NCBI GenBank assembly: GCA_965225735.1
Contig: CBDDBN010000012.1
Location: forward strand, 1-64,000
Length of the DNA: 64,000 nucleotides
Source of the DNA: Denitrobaculum sp965225735
Lineage (GTDB): Bacteria > Pseudomonadota > Alphaproteobacteria > Kiloniellales > Kiloniellaceae
Direction of reading: 5' to 3'
Part shown: piece after piece, positions 1 to 8,919 of the stretch
Position numbering within the stretch: the first letter of the stretch is position 1
Layout of the letters: every line of letters begins with the position of its first letter
The notes under the pieces: generated by a model
Told to the model about the DNA's origin: nothing
Seen by the model: only the letters and a program-made list of their open reading frames with translations
Databases searched by the model: none
Made by a program: the position numbers and the translations under genes

Positions 1-2
1 AC

Positions 3-17
3 GTTTTTGTTTTGTTC
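3..17 (+). promoter_or_regulatory. Candidate LexA (SOS) box upstream of lexA
   Basis: The bases read GTTT-N7-GTTC, one mismatch from the alphaproteobacterial LexA operator GTTC-N7-GTTC. The site lies about 45 bases before the chosen lexA start at 63, where an autoregulatory operator is expected. It sits at the very edge of the window, so the promoter it would cover cannot be seen. The match is observed; the role is inferred from lexA autoregulation in this class. Confidence 0.5.
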
Positions 18-62
18 TACATCTTGTGGGTCCACGTAGATCCCTGCTCGGAGACACTCCGC

Positions 63-776
63 ATGCTGACAAAGAAGCAGCACCAGCTCCTCATTTTCGT
101 TCACGATCATCTGGCTCAACACGGCGTATCGCCGTCTTTCGACGAGATGAAAGAAGCGTTGGACCTTAAGTCCAAGTCGGGCATTCACCGCCTGATTACC
201 GCGCTCGAGGAACGCGGGTTCATCCGGCGTCTGGCCCATCGCGCACGCGCCATCGAAATTCTGCGTCTTCCCGAAGATGTCGAAAAGAAACCTCAGCAAA
301 ACGCCGGCTTTACGCCCAGTGTTATCGAAGGACGCTTTTCAGGCGTGGCTCCGGCTACCGCGACACCAAGCGCGGAAGCGAACGACGATAGCGCGTCTCT
401 ACAGCTTCCTCTCTATGGGCGGATCGCGGCCGGTACGCCGATCGAGGCGTTGCGGGACTACTCGTCCTATGTGGACGTCCCCTCGACCATCCTGGGTCAC
501 GGTGAACACTACGCGCTGGAAGTTGACGGCGATTCGATGGTGGAAGCCGGAATTCTCGACGGTGACACCGTCATCATCGAGCGTACAGACTCAGCTGAAA
601 ACGGCGCAATTGTCGTCGCCCTGGTGGACAACGAAGAGGCGACGCTCAAACGCCTGCGCCGTAAGTCTGGCGCTGTTGCTCTAGAGCCGGCCAACAAGAA
701 CTACGAAATCAGGCTCTTTCCGCCGGAACGGGTCAAGATTCAAGGGCGCCTGGTCGGACTGCTACGGAGATACTGA
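63..776 (+). CDS. lexA: LexA repressor, SOS regulator and self-cleaving protease
   Basis: LexA represses DNA-damage genes and cleaves itself when stimulated by RecA filaments. The 237-residue protein has an N-terminal winged helix (about 1-65, starting MLTKKQ) and a C-terminal S24 peptidase domain. The Ala-Gly cleavage bond is at residues 123-124 (GRIAAGTP), the catalytic Ser at 158 (GDSMVE) and the Lys at 196 (ATLKRL). The reading frame stays open to position 12, but the ATG at 63 matches the family N-terminus and leaves room for the SOS box at 3-17. The linker (about 70-110) is longer than in E. coli, as is usual in alphaproteobacteria. It converges on comEC. Confidence 0.96.
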   Translation: MLTKKQHQLLIFVHDHLAQHGVSPSFDEMKEALDLKSKSGIHRLITALEERGFIRRLAHRARAIEILRLPEDVEKKPQQNAGFTPSVIEGRFSGVAPATATPSAEANDDSASLQLPLYGRIAAGTPIEALRDYSSYVDVPSTILGHGEHYALEVDGDSMVEAGILDGDTVIIERTDSAENGAIVVALVDNEEATLKRLRRKSGAVALEPANKNYEIRLFPPERVKIQGRLVGLLRRY

Positions 777-830
777 GGCTGCACTAAGGTGGCCACTGCA
801 GTACTAACCGTGCTTAGCGCTCGAGCGGAG

Positions 831-868
831 CAAGGCCTTGCCGGCAGGCTAGGGTTTGGCAGGCCTTG
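831..868. terminator. Inverted repeat between convergent lexA and comEC
   Basis: CAAGGCCTTGCC at 831-842 pairs with GGCAGGCCTTG at 858-868 with one bulged base, around a 15-base loop. No U-run follows on either strand. Its place between two converging genes suggests a shared transcription end, but this is a weak call. Confidence 0.35.
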
Positions 869-887
869 TTCAGAACAGAACCAACTG

Positions 888-3086
888 TCAGTCGTGACCC
901 GTGCGCTGCTCCTTACCTCTTTGGACCACCCAAGGTCTGGAACCTCTTGTTTCAGCAACCGTTTTGATCCTCACGCCTCCAGGATCGATCCATAGCGCGT
1001 GCGCGCCTTCGCGCCAAAGGTCGAAACGGTCAATTGTGGCCAAGGGCTGAGTGCAGGATCTTCTGATCGGGACGCGACTAATCATCACGTCCACCAAATC
1101 ACAATCCTCGGCGACGGCGCCATTAGTGGCCGCGAAGGCCACCTTCTTGCCATTGAGTATGAGGATACACCCCTGGTTATCGCACAGAGGTTCACCTTCC
1201 TGCCCGGGTCCATAGGCGCTTTCTTTGTCCCATCCGGCGCGGCGTGCCCAGATCTCTGCATCGAAACGGTTTATTCGATTGCTGGAACGCCAAAGGGTGC
1301 CGCTTTCCAATTGCGCCGCGAGCAGCCGTGCATCGCCTGAGACCAGAATATCGGGCGCCGGCAAAGCAGCGATCGACAAGCCACAGACGGCGAGCGGAGC
1401 CAATCCCAGAAAGCGCCAGCGTCCAGCCCAGATCGACAACCAAAGTCCGCCAACCGCTGCCGCAACAAGCCCCCAAAGCGGCATGGCTGAAACCGTGAGT
1501 GCTGCCGAAGGCAGGCTCGAAACGCTTTCCGCCGTCGCCACGACCACTTCGATCCCCTGCCCCATCAGCCAGAGCGGCAATGCCTCCAGTCCCAAGGGCA
1601 TCATGAGAAATGCCAGTAGTGCGGCAGGCATAATCCAAAAGGCCGTGACCGGCACCGCGATCATATTGGCAATCACGCCGTAGAGCGCGAGATGATTGAA
1701 GTGAAAGATAGCGAAGGGCGCCGTCGCGACGGTCGCGAGCGCCGAGGTAACGACGATGGCCGCGAGATAGCCCGCGAGACTGCGCAGGCTCCAAAAATCG
1801 CTTCCAGACTGCCGGAAAAAGCCGTGACGTCCTTCGTAGGCTGCAATCATCACCGTGACCGCCGCGAAGGACATCTGGAAGCTGACCGATAACAGGCTCT
1901 CAGGCGCGAGCAGAAGGGTCGCCAGCGCGGCCCAGGCGACCAGCCGCATGGAGAGAGCTCTGCGGTCCAGCAGGACAGCCAGAAGCACCAGTCCGGTCAT
2001 CAGAAAGGCCCGCTGCGCCGGAATCGTGGCGCCGACCAGCATCAGATAGGCAAAAGCTCCGGGCAAGGCCACGAGGGCTGCCCACTTCTTGATTGGATAG
2101 TCCAGTGCAAATCCGGGCAGCAGAGCCAACAAGCCCCGCACGGAAAAGAACAAGCCTGCCGTAATCAACCCGATGTGCAGCCCGGATATCGCCAGGAGAT
2201 GCGCCAGTCCCGCATCGCGCAGAGCTTCCAAAATCTGCTCCGGGATTCGTCCGCGCTCGCCTGTCATAAGGGCTGCCGCAATCGCTCCGGAGGATCCGGG
2301 CAACGCCGTCACGATGCGCTCCGAAAGCCGGTGCCGCAGATCGGCCCACCAGATCTCCCAAGCACGCGTCCAACCGTCAAATACGGCATCCTGCACCGGT
2401 GGCGCCTCGATCGCTATCAGCTTTTCAAAGCGGCCGTATGCGAAGCCAACCGCCCCTAAGCGCTCGAAATATGCGGCACGGGCAAAATCATAGGCCCCCG
2501 GCGCAACGGGTTCAGGCGGTGGGTTTAACTTCGCCCGGCCCCTGACCCAGTCTCCTGGATAAAGCCCTTCGGCACCACCTGCCAGCGTGATGCGGATTCT
2601 CTCAGGTGTCTGCACATCCGAGAGGCGGGCAATATTCAATTTCTCGAGAATGATGCGTTCGCCGCGTGTCCGTGGTTCAACAGCAAGCAGGCGTCCGCTC
2701 ACCTCGACCGGACCGATACTCCGCTCAAGAATAGGCGCTTGCACCGACAAACTGCGCCATTGCGCAAGACCAAAGCCAAGCAACAGAAACAGTACCGAAA
2801 GGTTCAAAAGTCCCAGTGCCGGCGACTTGCGCGTGGCAATGAGCGCAACGCTGGCAACGATCAGAGCAAGAGCGCCCGTCCAGGGCGCGGGCTCTGCCGG
2901 TAGAACGAAGTAAATGCCGATTCCGACACCAAGTATGACCGGCAGCCAAAGCGCCCAGCGCTCTCGCTCACCGTAAAAACAGTCGCGACATATTCCCCAG
3001 GCATCCGCAGCAGCGAAAGTCACCCGATTTAGGCGAAAACCACCTTTCTGTCGCTGCCCGCCAAATTGCCAAGCCGACCGAGCCAA
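888..3086 (-). CDS. comEC: ComEC/Rec2 family DNA-uptake channel protein
   Basis: ComEC forms the inner-membrane channel for single-stranded DNA entry during transformation. The 732-residue protein has N-terminal membrane segments (about 48-105), a DUF4131-like soluble domain, then the multi-pass Competence domain (about 230-560, including LLAISGLHIGL). The last 150 residues occupy the position of the metallo-beta-lactamase-like domain of Bacillus ComEC but show no HxHxDH metal motif, so nuclease activity is doubtful. The start is a TTG preceded at a good distance by GAGAGG; a GTG at codon 22 is an alternative. No other competence genes are in the window, so function in uptake is inferred from the family. 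Confidence 0.85.
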   Translation of the reverse strand: MARSAWQFGGQRQKGGFRLNRVTFAAADAWGICRDCFYGERERWALWLPVILGVGIGIYFVLPAEPAPWTGALALIVASVALIATRKSPALGLLNLSVLFLLLGFGLAQWRSLSVQAPILERSIGPVEVSGRLLAVEPRTRGERIILEKLNIARLSDVQTPERIRITLAGGAEGLYPGDWVRGRAKLNPPPEPVAPGAYDFARAAYFERLGAVGFAYGRFEKLIAIEAPPVQDAVFDGWTRAWEIWWADLRHRLSERIVTALPGSSGAIAAALMTGERGRIPEQILEALRDAGLAHLLAISGLHIGLITAGLFFSVRGLLALLPGFALDYPIKKWAALVALPGAFAYLMLVGATIPAQRAFLMTGLVLLAVLLDRRALSMRLVAWAALATLLLAPESLLSVSFQMSFAAVTVMIAAYEGRHGFFRQSGSDFWSLRSLAGYLAAIVVTSALATVATAPFAIFHFNHLALYGVIANMIAVPVTAFWIMPAALLAFLMMPLGLEALPLWLMGQGIEVVVATAESVSSLPSAALTVSAMPLWGLVAAAVGGLWLSIWAGRWRFLGLAPLAVCGLSIAALPAPDILVSGDARLLAAQLESGTLWRSSNRINRFDAEIWARRAGWDKESAYGPGQEGEPLCDNQGCILILNGKKVAFAATNGAVAEDCDLVDVMISRVPIRRSCTQPLATIDRFDLWREGAHALWIDPGGVRIKTVAETRGSRPWVVQRGKEQRTGHD

Positions 3087-3174
3087 GCCAGGAGCCTCTC
3101 ATTCCCCAAGAACTGGGAAAGACTAGCGGAATATCAACTGAAAGGCGAAATTATCCTAGTGGTGTCTTGCCAAG

Positions 3175-4107
3175 TTAAGCACGCAGGCGACTTTCGAGCG
3201 CTTCAGGGCTTAAGGTCTCCCGCGTCGAACACCCGACTTCCAGGGTAAGTGCAGCAGCAGCCTGTCCATACGCAATTGCCTGGTGGATGTCTTCGCCCAG
3301 GCTCAAAGCATGTAAAGTGCCGCCAGCGAAGGCATCGCCGGCGCCATTGACGTCCACGACCTCCACAGTGCCCGCCGGAAACTCGGTCAGCTTCCCCCGG
3401 TCGAAGAGCATCAGCCCTTTCGCGCCCCGCGTAACCAGCAACTTCAAGCCATGTTGGCCGCTTAAGGCCGCTGCTGCAGCCCGTAGCGCATCGTCTTCGG
3501 GTTCCTTCAACCCGCACAAAGCCGCCACTTCAGCTATATTGCAGAAGAGAAGCTCCAGATCGGGCAGGAAGGCCTCCAGACGCGAAACCTTTGCCGGAGA
3601 GACCGCAGCGGCGCAGAGGGTGATGTCTAGAGCGCGGTAGATCTTTATCAGCGCCGCCAAGACCTCCGCCGGAAGGTTTGCGTCCAGGAAAAGGAAATCG
3701 GCAGATGCCGGCTGAACGGAAAGGCTTTCGACAGCGCTCAGGAGTTCTTCAGGCGCGATCAGATCATAGATCTCCATATCGGCCAGACCCGCAATCAGAT
3801 CGCCTTCAACATCCAGTATTGCTGTATAGGCCGCTGTCCTTTGTCCAGCCTGTTGCAGGATACCTTCGAGCTCCAACCCCGCTGCCTGGAGAGATTGCCG
3901 AATACGTGTGCCAGCGGCATCCGCACCCACCACAGAAACGAGTGAAACCTGATGACCCAAGCGCATGAGATTCAAAGCAGTATTGTGAGCGGCACCACCG
4001 ATTGAACTGGCCACAGTCACAGGATTGGAGGCACCGGCGACGAAACCCGCTTTGCAACGGGCTGTATAGTCAAGATGCGCCCCTCCACAGCAGAAGAACC
4101 TCGCCAT
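3175..4107 (-). CDS. PfkB-family carbohydrate kinase, PsuK-like
   Basis: This ribokinase-fold kinase probably phosphorylates a sugar or nucleoside. Signature 1 is visible as SSIGGAAHNTALNLMRLG near residues 35-51, and signature 2 as DVNGAGDAFAGG near 250, holding the catalytic Asp of GAGD. The ASNPV stretch before signature 1 resembles pseudouridine kinase (PsuK), so pseudouridine is the best guess, but no pseudouridine-5-phosphate glycosidase gene lies nearby. Signature 2 has Asn where DTxGAGD is usual. I chose the ATG at 4107 (310 residues) over a GTG two codons upstream because GGAAAG is better spaced to it. It lies 88 bases upstream of comEC and diverges from gltX. Confidence 0.72.
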   Translation of the reverse strand: MARFFCCGGAHLDYTARCKAGFVAGASNPVTVASSIGGAAHNTALNLMRLGHQVSLVSVVGADAAGTRIRQSLQAAGLELEGILQQAGQRTAAYTAILDVEGDLIAGLADMEIYDLIAPEELLSAVESLSVQPASADFLFLDANLPAEVLAALIKIYRALDITLCAAAVSPAKVSRLEAFLPDLELLFCNIAEVAALCGLKEPEDDALRAAAAALSGQHGLKLLVTRGAKGLMLFDRGKLTEFPAGTVEVVDVNGAGDAFAGGTLHALSLGEDIHQAIAYGQAAAALTLEVGCSTRETLSPEALESRLRA

Positions 4108-4324
4108 AATCACTTACTTTCCAAAGCCTTGGGCCAATTTACTTGTCCTGAGAGACAGCCAGTACGCCGGGACCTTCCGCACAGCTATAGCTTTTCCTTT
4201 AGCGCCGCACCAGATAGGGCTGCAAAGCGCGCATCTCCCCGGCATGGTCGTGGCCGGTTTCATGTGCTAAAGAGCCCGTCAAAGCTCGACGTTCACGCCG
4301 AAACCGTTTTTTTGGAAAGACAAG

Positions 4325-5737
4325 ATGACCGAAACCGCTTCGCCGGTCGTAACCCGTTTTGCGCCTTCGCCCACAGGATTTCTCCATATTGGCGGCGCCC
4401 GCACGGCCCTCTTCAACTGGCTTTTCGCCAAACATCATGGCGGCAGCTATCGCCTTAGAATTGAAGATACTGACCGCAAGCGCTCAACAGAGGAAGCGAT
4501 CTCGGCCATCCTTGACGGGTTGGACTGGCTTGGCCTCGATTGGAACGACGAGGTGGTCTACCAGTCCAAAGGCGCCGAGCACCACGCCGCACTCGCGCGT
4601 GAACTCCTGGCGCAGGGCAAAGCCTATCACTGCTACTGCAGCCCGGAAGAACTGGACGAAATGCGCAAACTGGCCCGTGCCGAGGGCCGTCCCATGCGGT
4701 ACGACGGCCGTTGGCGCGACCGCGACCCGGCCGATGCGCCGGCTGGCGTCGATCCGGTCGTACGCCTGAAAATGCCGCAAGAGGGTAGCACCGTCATAAC
4801 CGACCTCGTCCAGGGCGAAGTCACCGTGGGGCATGACCAGTTGGACGACATGGTGCTCCTGCGCGCCGATGGTACGCCAACCTATATGCTTTCCGTCGTC
4901 GTCGACGACCATGATATGGGCGTTACGCACGTGATTCGCGGCGACGACCACCTTACCAACGCCTTCCGACAGTATCAGCTCTACAAAGCCTTTGGCTGGG
5001 ACGTGCCGGACTTCGCGCACATTCCGCTGATCCACGGTCCGGATGGCGCGAAACTCTCAAAACGCCATGGCGCACTTGGTGTCGAGGCCTACAGAGATAT
5101 GGGCTATCTGCCTGAAGCCCTTTGTAATTACCTTCTGCGCCTCGGCTGGGGACATGGCGACGATGAGATCATCTCAATTGCCCAGGCCATCGAATGGTTC
5201 GACCTGGACGGGGTCGGTAAGTCGGCCTCCCGATTCGACTTCGCGAAACTCGAAAACCTGAACGGACACTATCTGCGTGAAGCTGACGGCGAACGCTTGA
5301 CCCGTCTGGTCTGTGACGGGATCGCCGCGGCCGATGGAAAGCAAGTTGAGCCCGCCGCCGCGGAGCGGCTGGCAAAAGGCATTGACGGTCTGAAAGTGCG
5401 CGCTAAAAACCTTGTCGAACTCATTGATTCAGCACGTGTTTACACCAATCAACGCCCACTGACCCTCAATGCGAAGGCGGCAAAGATCCTCAGTGACGAA
5501 GCAAAGGCGCGCTTGGCAGCCGTTCTGCCGCAACTGGAAGCCGTTGAAAACTGGGATGACGGCAGCATCGAACAGGCCGTGCGCGACTTCGCCGAATCGG
5601 CTGGTGAAAAGCTCGGCAATGTCGCTCAACCGCTGAGGGCCGCGATAACCGGATCGAACGTCTCACCAGGTATCTTCGAGGTCATGGCGATCCTCGGAAA
5701 GGACGAATGCATCGCAAGAATTACCGAGCAATTATAG
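4325..5737 (+). CDS. gltX: Glutamate-tRNA ligase
   Basis: GltX charges tRNA-Glu with glutamate in the cytoplasm. The 470-residue class I synthetase carries the HIGH-type motif (FLHIGGARTALFNWL, about residues 18-32) and the KMSKS-type motif KLSKRHG near residue 243, followed by the helical anticodon-binding region. Alphaproteobacteria often carry two GltX paralogues, one of which also charges tRNA-Gln for the GatCAB route; sequence alone does not say which this is. The ATG is preceded by GGAAAG. It is transcribed away from the sugar kinase and followed by gltA on the same strand. Confidence 0.96.
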   Translation: MTETASPVVTRFAPSPTGFLHIGGARTALFNWLFAKHHGGSYRLRIEDTDRKRSTEEAISAILDGLDWLGLDWNDEVVYQSKGAEHHAALARELLAQGKAYHCYCSPEELDEMRKLARAEGRPMRYDGRWRDRDPADAPAGVDPVVRLKMPQEGSTVITDLVQGEVTVGHDQLDDMVLLRADGTPTYMLSVVVDDHDMGVTHVIRGDDHLTNAFRQYQLYKAFGWDVPDFAHIPLIHGPDGAKLSKRHGALGVEAYRDMGYLPEALCNYLLRLGWGHGDDEIISIAQAIEWFDLDGVGKSASRFDFAKLENLNGHYLREADGERLTRLVCDGIAAADGKQVEPAAAERLAKGIDGLKVRAKNLVELIDSARVYTNQRPLTLNAKAAKILSDEAKARLAAVLPQLEAVENWDDGSIEQAVRDFAESAGEKLGNVAQPLRAAITGSNVSPGIFEVMAILGKDECIARITEQL

Positions 5738-5757
5738 GTGGTTAACCACAATTTTTT
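5738..5757 (+). terminator. 12-bp palindrome plus T-run after gltX
   Basis: GTGGTTAACCAC at 5738-5749 is a perfect palindrome directly after the gltX stop, followed by AA and six T. As RNA it gives only a 4-bp stem with a UUAA loop, so termination would be weak. It could instead be a protein-binding site upstream of the gltA promoter. Confidence 0.35.
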
Positions 5758-5777
5758 GCGATGCAGCACTACGGTAA

Positions 5778-5806
5778 TTGATTGATAAGCTTTCAGAAAC
5801 TATGCT
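5778..5806 (+). promoter_or_regulatory. Candidate gltA promoter
   Basis: TTGATT (5778-5783) and TATGCT (5801-5806) are separated by 17 bases and end 43 bases before the gltA start. Each box matches the sigma-70 consensus at four of six positions. Confidence 0.45.
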
Positions 5807-5849
5807 CCGCCTCGAATTCAGAGGAATGCGACGCAGAAGGGACGGTGCG

Positions 5850-7160
5850 ATGACAGAGACCAACGCAAACACCAAGGGCTTCACCCTGACCGACAACAGC
5901 AGCAACCAGTCATGGGACCTGCCTGTAATGGACGGGACGACAGGGCCATCCGTCATCGATGTCAGAAAGCTCTACGCGCAAACGGACTGCTTCACTTACG
6001 ACCCGGGCTTCACCTCCACGGGCAGCTGTGAATCGAAAATCACCTATATCGACGGCGAAAAGGGCATCCTGATGCACCGCGGCTACTCCATCGAGGAGCT
6101 GGCCGAAAAAAGCGACTTCATGGAAGTCTGCTATCTGTTGCTCCATGGTGAGTTGCCGAACGTTTCCGAGAAAAAATCCTTCGAAACGTCAATCACTTAC
6201 CACACGATGCTCCACGAGCAGATGATGAATTTCTTCCGTGGTTTTCGCCGGGACTCGCACCCGATGGCGATCATGGTTGGCGTCGTTGGCGCGATGTCGG
6301 CCTTCTACCACGACTCAACGGACATCAGCGATCCGCACCAGCGGATGGTCGCGTCGCACCGACTGATTGCGAAAATGCCGACGATCGCGGCAAACGCCTA
6401 CAAGTATTCCGTCGGCCAGCCTTTCGTCTATCCGCGCAACAATCTGAACTATGCCGAGAATTTCCTGCAGATGACCTTCTCGGTGCCGGCGGAAGACTAT
6501 GTCGTAAACCCAGTCCTCGCCCGGGCGATGGATCGCATCTTTATCCTGCATGCAGACCACGAACAGAACGCTTCGACCTCGACGGTCCGTATCGCCGGCT
6601 CGAGTGGCGCCAATCCTTTTGCTTGCATCGCCGCCGGTATTGCTTCGCTCTGGGGCCCTGCCCATGGCGGTGCGAACGAAGCCGTCCTCAAGATGCTGCA
6701 GGAGATCGGACATAAAGACCGGATCCCTGAGTTCATTCAGCGCGCCAAGGATAAGGACGATCCCTTCCGCCTCATGGGCTTCGGTCACCGGGTCTACAAG
6801 AACTATGATCCGCGCGCAGCCGTCATGCGGACTTCCTGCCACGAAGTGCTCGGCGAACTTGGGGTCGAGGATCCGCTGCTCGAACTCGCGATGGAATTGG
6901 AAAAGGTCGCTCTCAGCGATCCTTATTTCGCCGAGAAGAAACTCTTCCCGAACGTGGACTTCTACTCAGGCATCATCCTCAAGGCCATGAACTTCCCGAC
7001 CTCGATGTTCACGGTGCTCTTCGCCCTGGCCCGCACGGTCGGCTGGGTCGCGCAGTGGAAGGAAATGATCGAGGATCCCAACCAGAAGATCAGCCGCCCG
7101 CGCCAGCTTTACACTGGCAATACCGGCCGCGATTACGTACCGCTCAGCGAGCGTTCGTAA
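5850..7160 (+). CDS. gltA: Citrate synthase (type II)
   Basis: Citrate synthase condenses oxaloacetate and acetyl-CoA at the entry to the TCA cycle. The 436-residue length and N-terminal beta domain match the hexameric, NADH-sensitive type II enzymes of Gram-negative bacteria. Active-site stretches are visible: HADHEQNAST (His), GPAHGGANEAV (His) and GFGHRVYKNYDPRA, then PNVDFYSG (Asp). The ATG at 5850 (MTETNANTKG) has AGAAGGGA in front of it, so upstream in-frame codons were discarded. It has its own promoter candidate and ends at a strong bidirectional terminator. Confidence 0.97.
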   Translation: MTETNANTKGFTLTDNSSNQSWDLPVMDGTTGPSVIDVRKLYAQTDCFTYDPGFTSTGSCESKITYIDGEKGILMHRGYSIEELAEKSDFMEVCYLLLHGELPNVSEKKSFETSITYHTMLHEQMMNFFRGFRRDSHPMAIMVGVVGAMSAFYHDSTDISDPHQRMVASHRLIAKMPTIAANAYKYSVGQPFVYPRNNLNYAENFLQMTFSVPAEDYVVNPVLARAMDRIFILHADHEQNASTSTVRIAGSSGANPFACIAAGIASLWGPAHGGANEAVLKMLQEIGHKDRIPEFIQRAKDKDDPFRLMGFGHRVYKNYDPRAAVMRTSCHEVLGELGVEDPLLELAMELEKVALSDPYFAEKKLFPNVDFYSGIILKAMNFPTSMFTVLFALARTVGWVAQWKEMIEDPNQKISRPRQLYTGNTGRDYVPLSERS

Positions 7161-7205
7161 CACCGACAGACAGCATCCCTATTAGGGGGTGCCGCAAAAC
7201 GAAAA

Positions 7206-7238
7206 GGGCGCTGGAGATTTCCAGCGCCCTCTTTCTTT
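7206..7238. terminator. Bidirectional rho-independent terminator between gltA and gloA
   Basis: GGGCGCTGG (7206-7214) pairs perfectly with CCAGCGCCC (7221-7229) around AGATTT. TCTTTCTTT follows on the plus strand, and AAAACGAAAA precedes it, giving a U-rich tail on the minus strand. It serves gltA and the converging gloA, whose stop codon (7237-7239) lies immediately beside the hairpin. Confidence 0.88.
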
Positions 7239-7635
7239 ACTTCTTCTCGATCAACTCGACTTTGTAGCCGTCGGGATCTTCGATAAAGGCGATCACACTG
7301 CCGCCGTGTTTCATCGGTCCCGGCGGACGTGGGATGTTGACGCCCTCTTTCTCCAGGCCTTCGCAGGTTCCATAGATATCCGGCACGCCGATGGCCAAGT
7401 GACCGAAACCGCTGCCGAGGTCATAGGCTTCTTCCTGTCCCCAGTTGTGCGTCAGTTCGATCACAGTGTGGTCTGTCTCGTCACCATAGCCGACAAAGGC
7501 GAGCGTAAATTCGCCGCTGGGATAGTCATTCTTACGGATCAGCTTCATACCCAGATGACGGGTGTAGAAGTCGATCGACTTATCCAGGTCTTTGACCCGG
7601 ATCATGGTGTGCAGAAACTTAAAGTTCTCCGACAT
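7237..7635 (-). CDS. gloA: Lactoylglutathione lyase (glyoxalase I)
   Basis: Glyoxalase I isomerises the methylglyoxal-glutathione hemithioacetal to S-lactoylglutathione. The 132-residue protein is two VOC-fold beta-alpha modules. The metal ligands fit the E. coli pattern: His9 (FLHTMIRV), Glu60 (VIELTHN), His79 (GFGHLAIG) and Glu127 (YKVELIE). The 132-residue length without insertions suggests the Ni-dependent bacterial subclass. It lies 27 bases after lpxB and probably forms the last gene of the lipid A operon, though its chemistry is unrelated. It ends at the hairpin shared with gltA. Confidence 0.94.
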   Translation of the reverse strand: MSENFKFLHTMIRVKDLDKSIDFYTRHLGMKLIRKNDYPSGEFTLAFVGYGDETDHTVIELTHNWGQEEAYDLGSGFGHLAIGVPDIYGTCEGLEKEGVNIPRPPGPMKHGGSVIAFIEDPDGYKVELIEKK

Positions 7636-7662
7636 TACAGAGCTCTCCCCTTCTCGACCGCC

Positions 7663-8919
7663 CTAGCCGGCGATCTTTTGCTGGTTGGAATTCGCACTCT
7701 TGTCTATTTGGGCCAGGATCTCCCGCGCCGCAACCTTGCTCGGACTTTCACCCTCCGGCGTCAGAAGCTTGACCACCTTGCGGCAACCATCGAGTTGTTC
7801 CTGACGACGCACCGGATCATCAAGCAATGATCGAAGATTCTCGGCAATGCTGTCCGCTGTGAGGCCACCTTGCAACAGCTCCGGCAGAAGTGGTTGGTCC
7901 AGCAGCAGGTTCGGCAAGCTGACGTATTTGATCTTCAGGAGCTTGGGGGCGAGCCAAGCCGTAATGGGATTGGTTCTGTACCCGATGACGGTGGGAACAC
8001 CGGCAACCGCGAGTTCGACGGCAATAGTGCCGGACGCGGCAAGCGCAGCTTCGCATTCTTGAAAGGCATCGTGCTTATCGAAAAAGTCTTCTACGACCGT
8101 CACTGGAACGGGCCAGGAAGCCGTCGTTTCATGCACCAGAGAAGCGACATTCGCAACGGTCGGAACGACGACGTGCAGGCGGTCAACTTGCTCGGCCAGT
8201 TTCTCAAGGCCTTCACAGAAGACTTTGCTCAGGCGAGAGACTTCACCCCTGCGACTGCCGGGAAGGACGGCAATCATGCGCGCCTCGGGGGCGATACCAT
8301 AGCGCTGTCGAAAGCTCGCTTCGTCCTGCAGAGCGGACGGCGCCTGGCCGCGCCCCTCGACGGCGGGGTGACCGGTAAAGAGCGTCCTCAGCCCGTGCTT
8401 CTCGAAGTAGGGAGGTTCGAATGGCAGCAGCGCCAATAAAAGATCCAGATACTTGGCAACTTCCTTCGCGCGCCAGGCCTTCCAGGCCCAGACCTGCGGC
8501 GCCACATAGTGCACCAACGGAATGCCATTACCTTTAAGGCCCTGCGTGATCTCCAACGTAAAACTAGGCGAATCGATGGTGACGAGCACCGCCGGCTTGT
8601 CTCGCAAAATAGCCGCCCGGGTTTGACGGATCCGCCGATAGATTTTGAAAGCGTGAGGCAGAATTTCGACGATCCCCATTACGGCGAGCTCATCGATCGG
8701 AAAGAGGCTTTTCAAGCCCTTGGCCGACATATTCGGCCCACCGACGCCGGCAAACCGTACCCTGCCGCCTGTAAGCTCAGACAACGCCGTCATCAGGCGC
8801 GCGCCAAGAAGATCGCCCGAGGGTTCTCCCGCCACGAGATAGATCAAAGGTGTTGCGCCTTCTTTCTGCTCGACGGGCGCTCTGTCCGTTTCCGCAGGGG
8901 TTTCGGCCGGCAGGGTCAT
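7663..8919 (-). CDS. lpxB: Lipid-A-disaccharide synthase
   Basis: LpxB joins UDP-2,3-diacylglucosamine and lipid X to make the lipid A disaccharide at the inner membrane. The 418-residue GT19 enzyme shows the N-terminal GEPSGDLLGARLM motif and the C-terminal nucleotide-binding stretch with ALAASGTIAVELAV. A roughly 25-residue hydrophilic N-terminal tail precedes the catalytic fold and makes it longer than the E. coli enzyme (about 380). Its ATG overlaps the lpxI stop (ATGA, 8916-8919), so the two are probably translationally coupled. Confidence 0.96.
   Translation of the reverse strand: MTLPAETPAETDRAPVEQKEGATPLIYLVAGEPSGDLLGARLMTALSELTGGRVRFAGVGGPNMSAKGLKSLFPIDELAVMGIVEILPHAFKIYRRIRQTRAAILRDKPAVLVTIDSPSFTLEITQGLKGNGIPLVHYVAPQVWAWKAWRAKEVAKYLDLLLALLPFEPPYFEKHGLRTLFTGHPAVEGRGQAPSALQDEASFRQRYGIAPEARMIAVLPGSRRGEVSRLSKVFCEGLEKLAEQVDRLHVVVPTVANVASLVHETTASWPVPVTVVEDFFDKHDAFQECEAALAASGTIAVELAVAGVPTVIGYRTNPITAWLAPKLLKIKYVSLPNLLLDQPLLPELLQGGLTADSIAENLRSLLDDPVRRQEQLDGCRKVVKLLTPEGESPSKVAAREILAQIDKSANSNQQKIAG

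Noticed and set aside
12..62. Extended N-terminus of LexA
   Set aside because: The 17 extra codons are not part of the LexA family N-terminus and would overlap the SOS box region.
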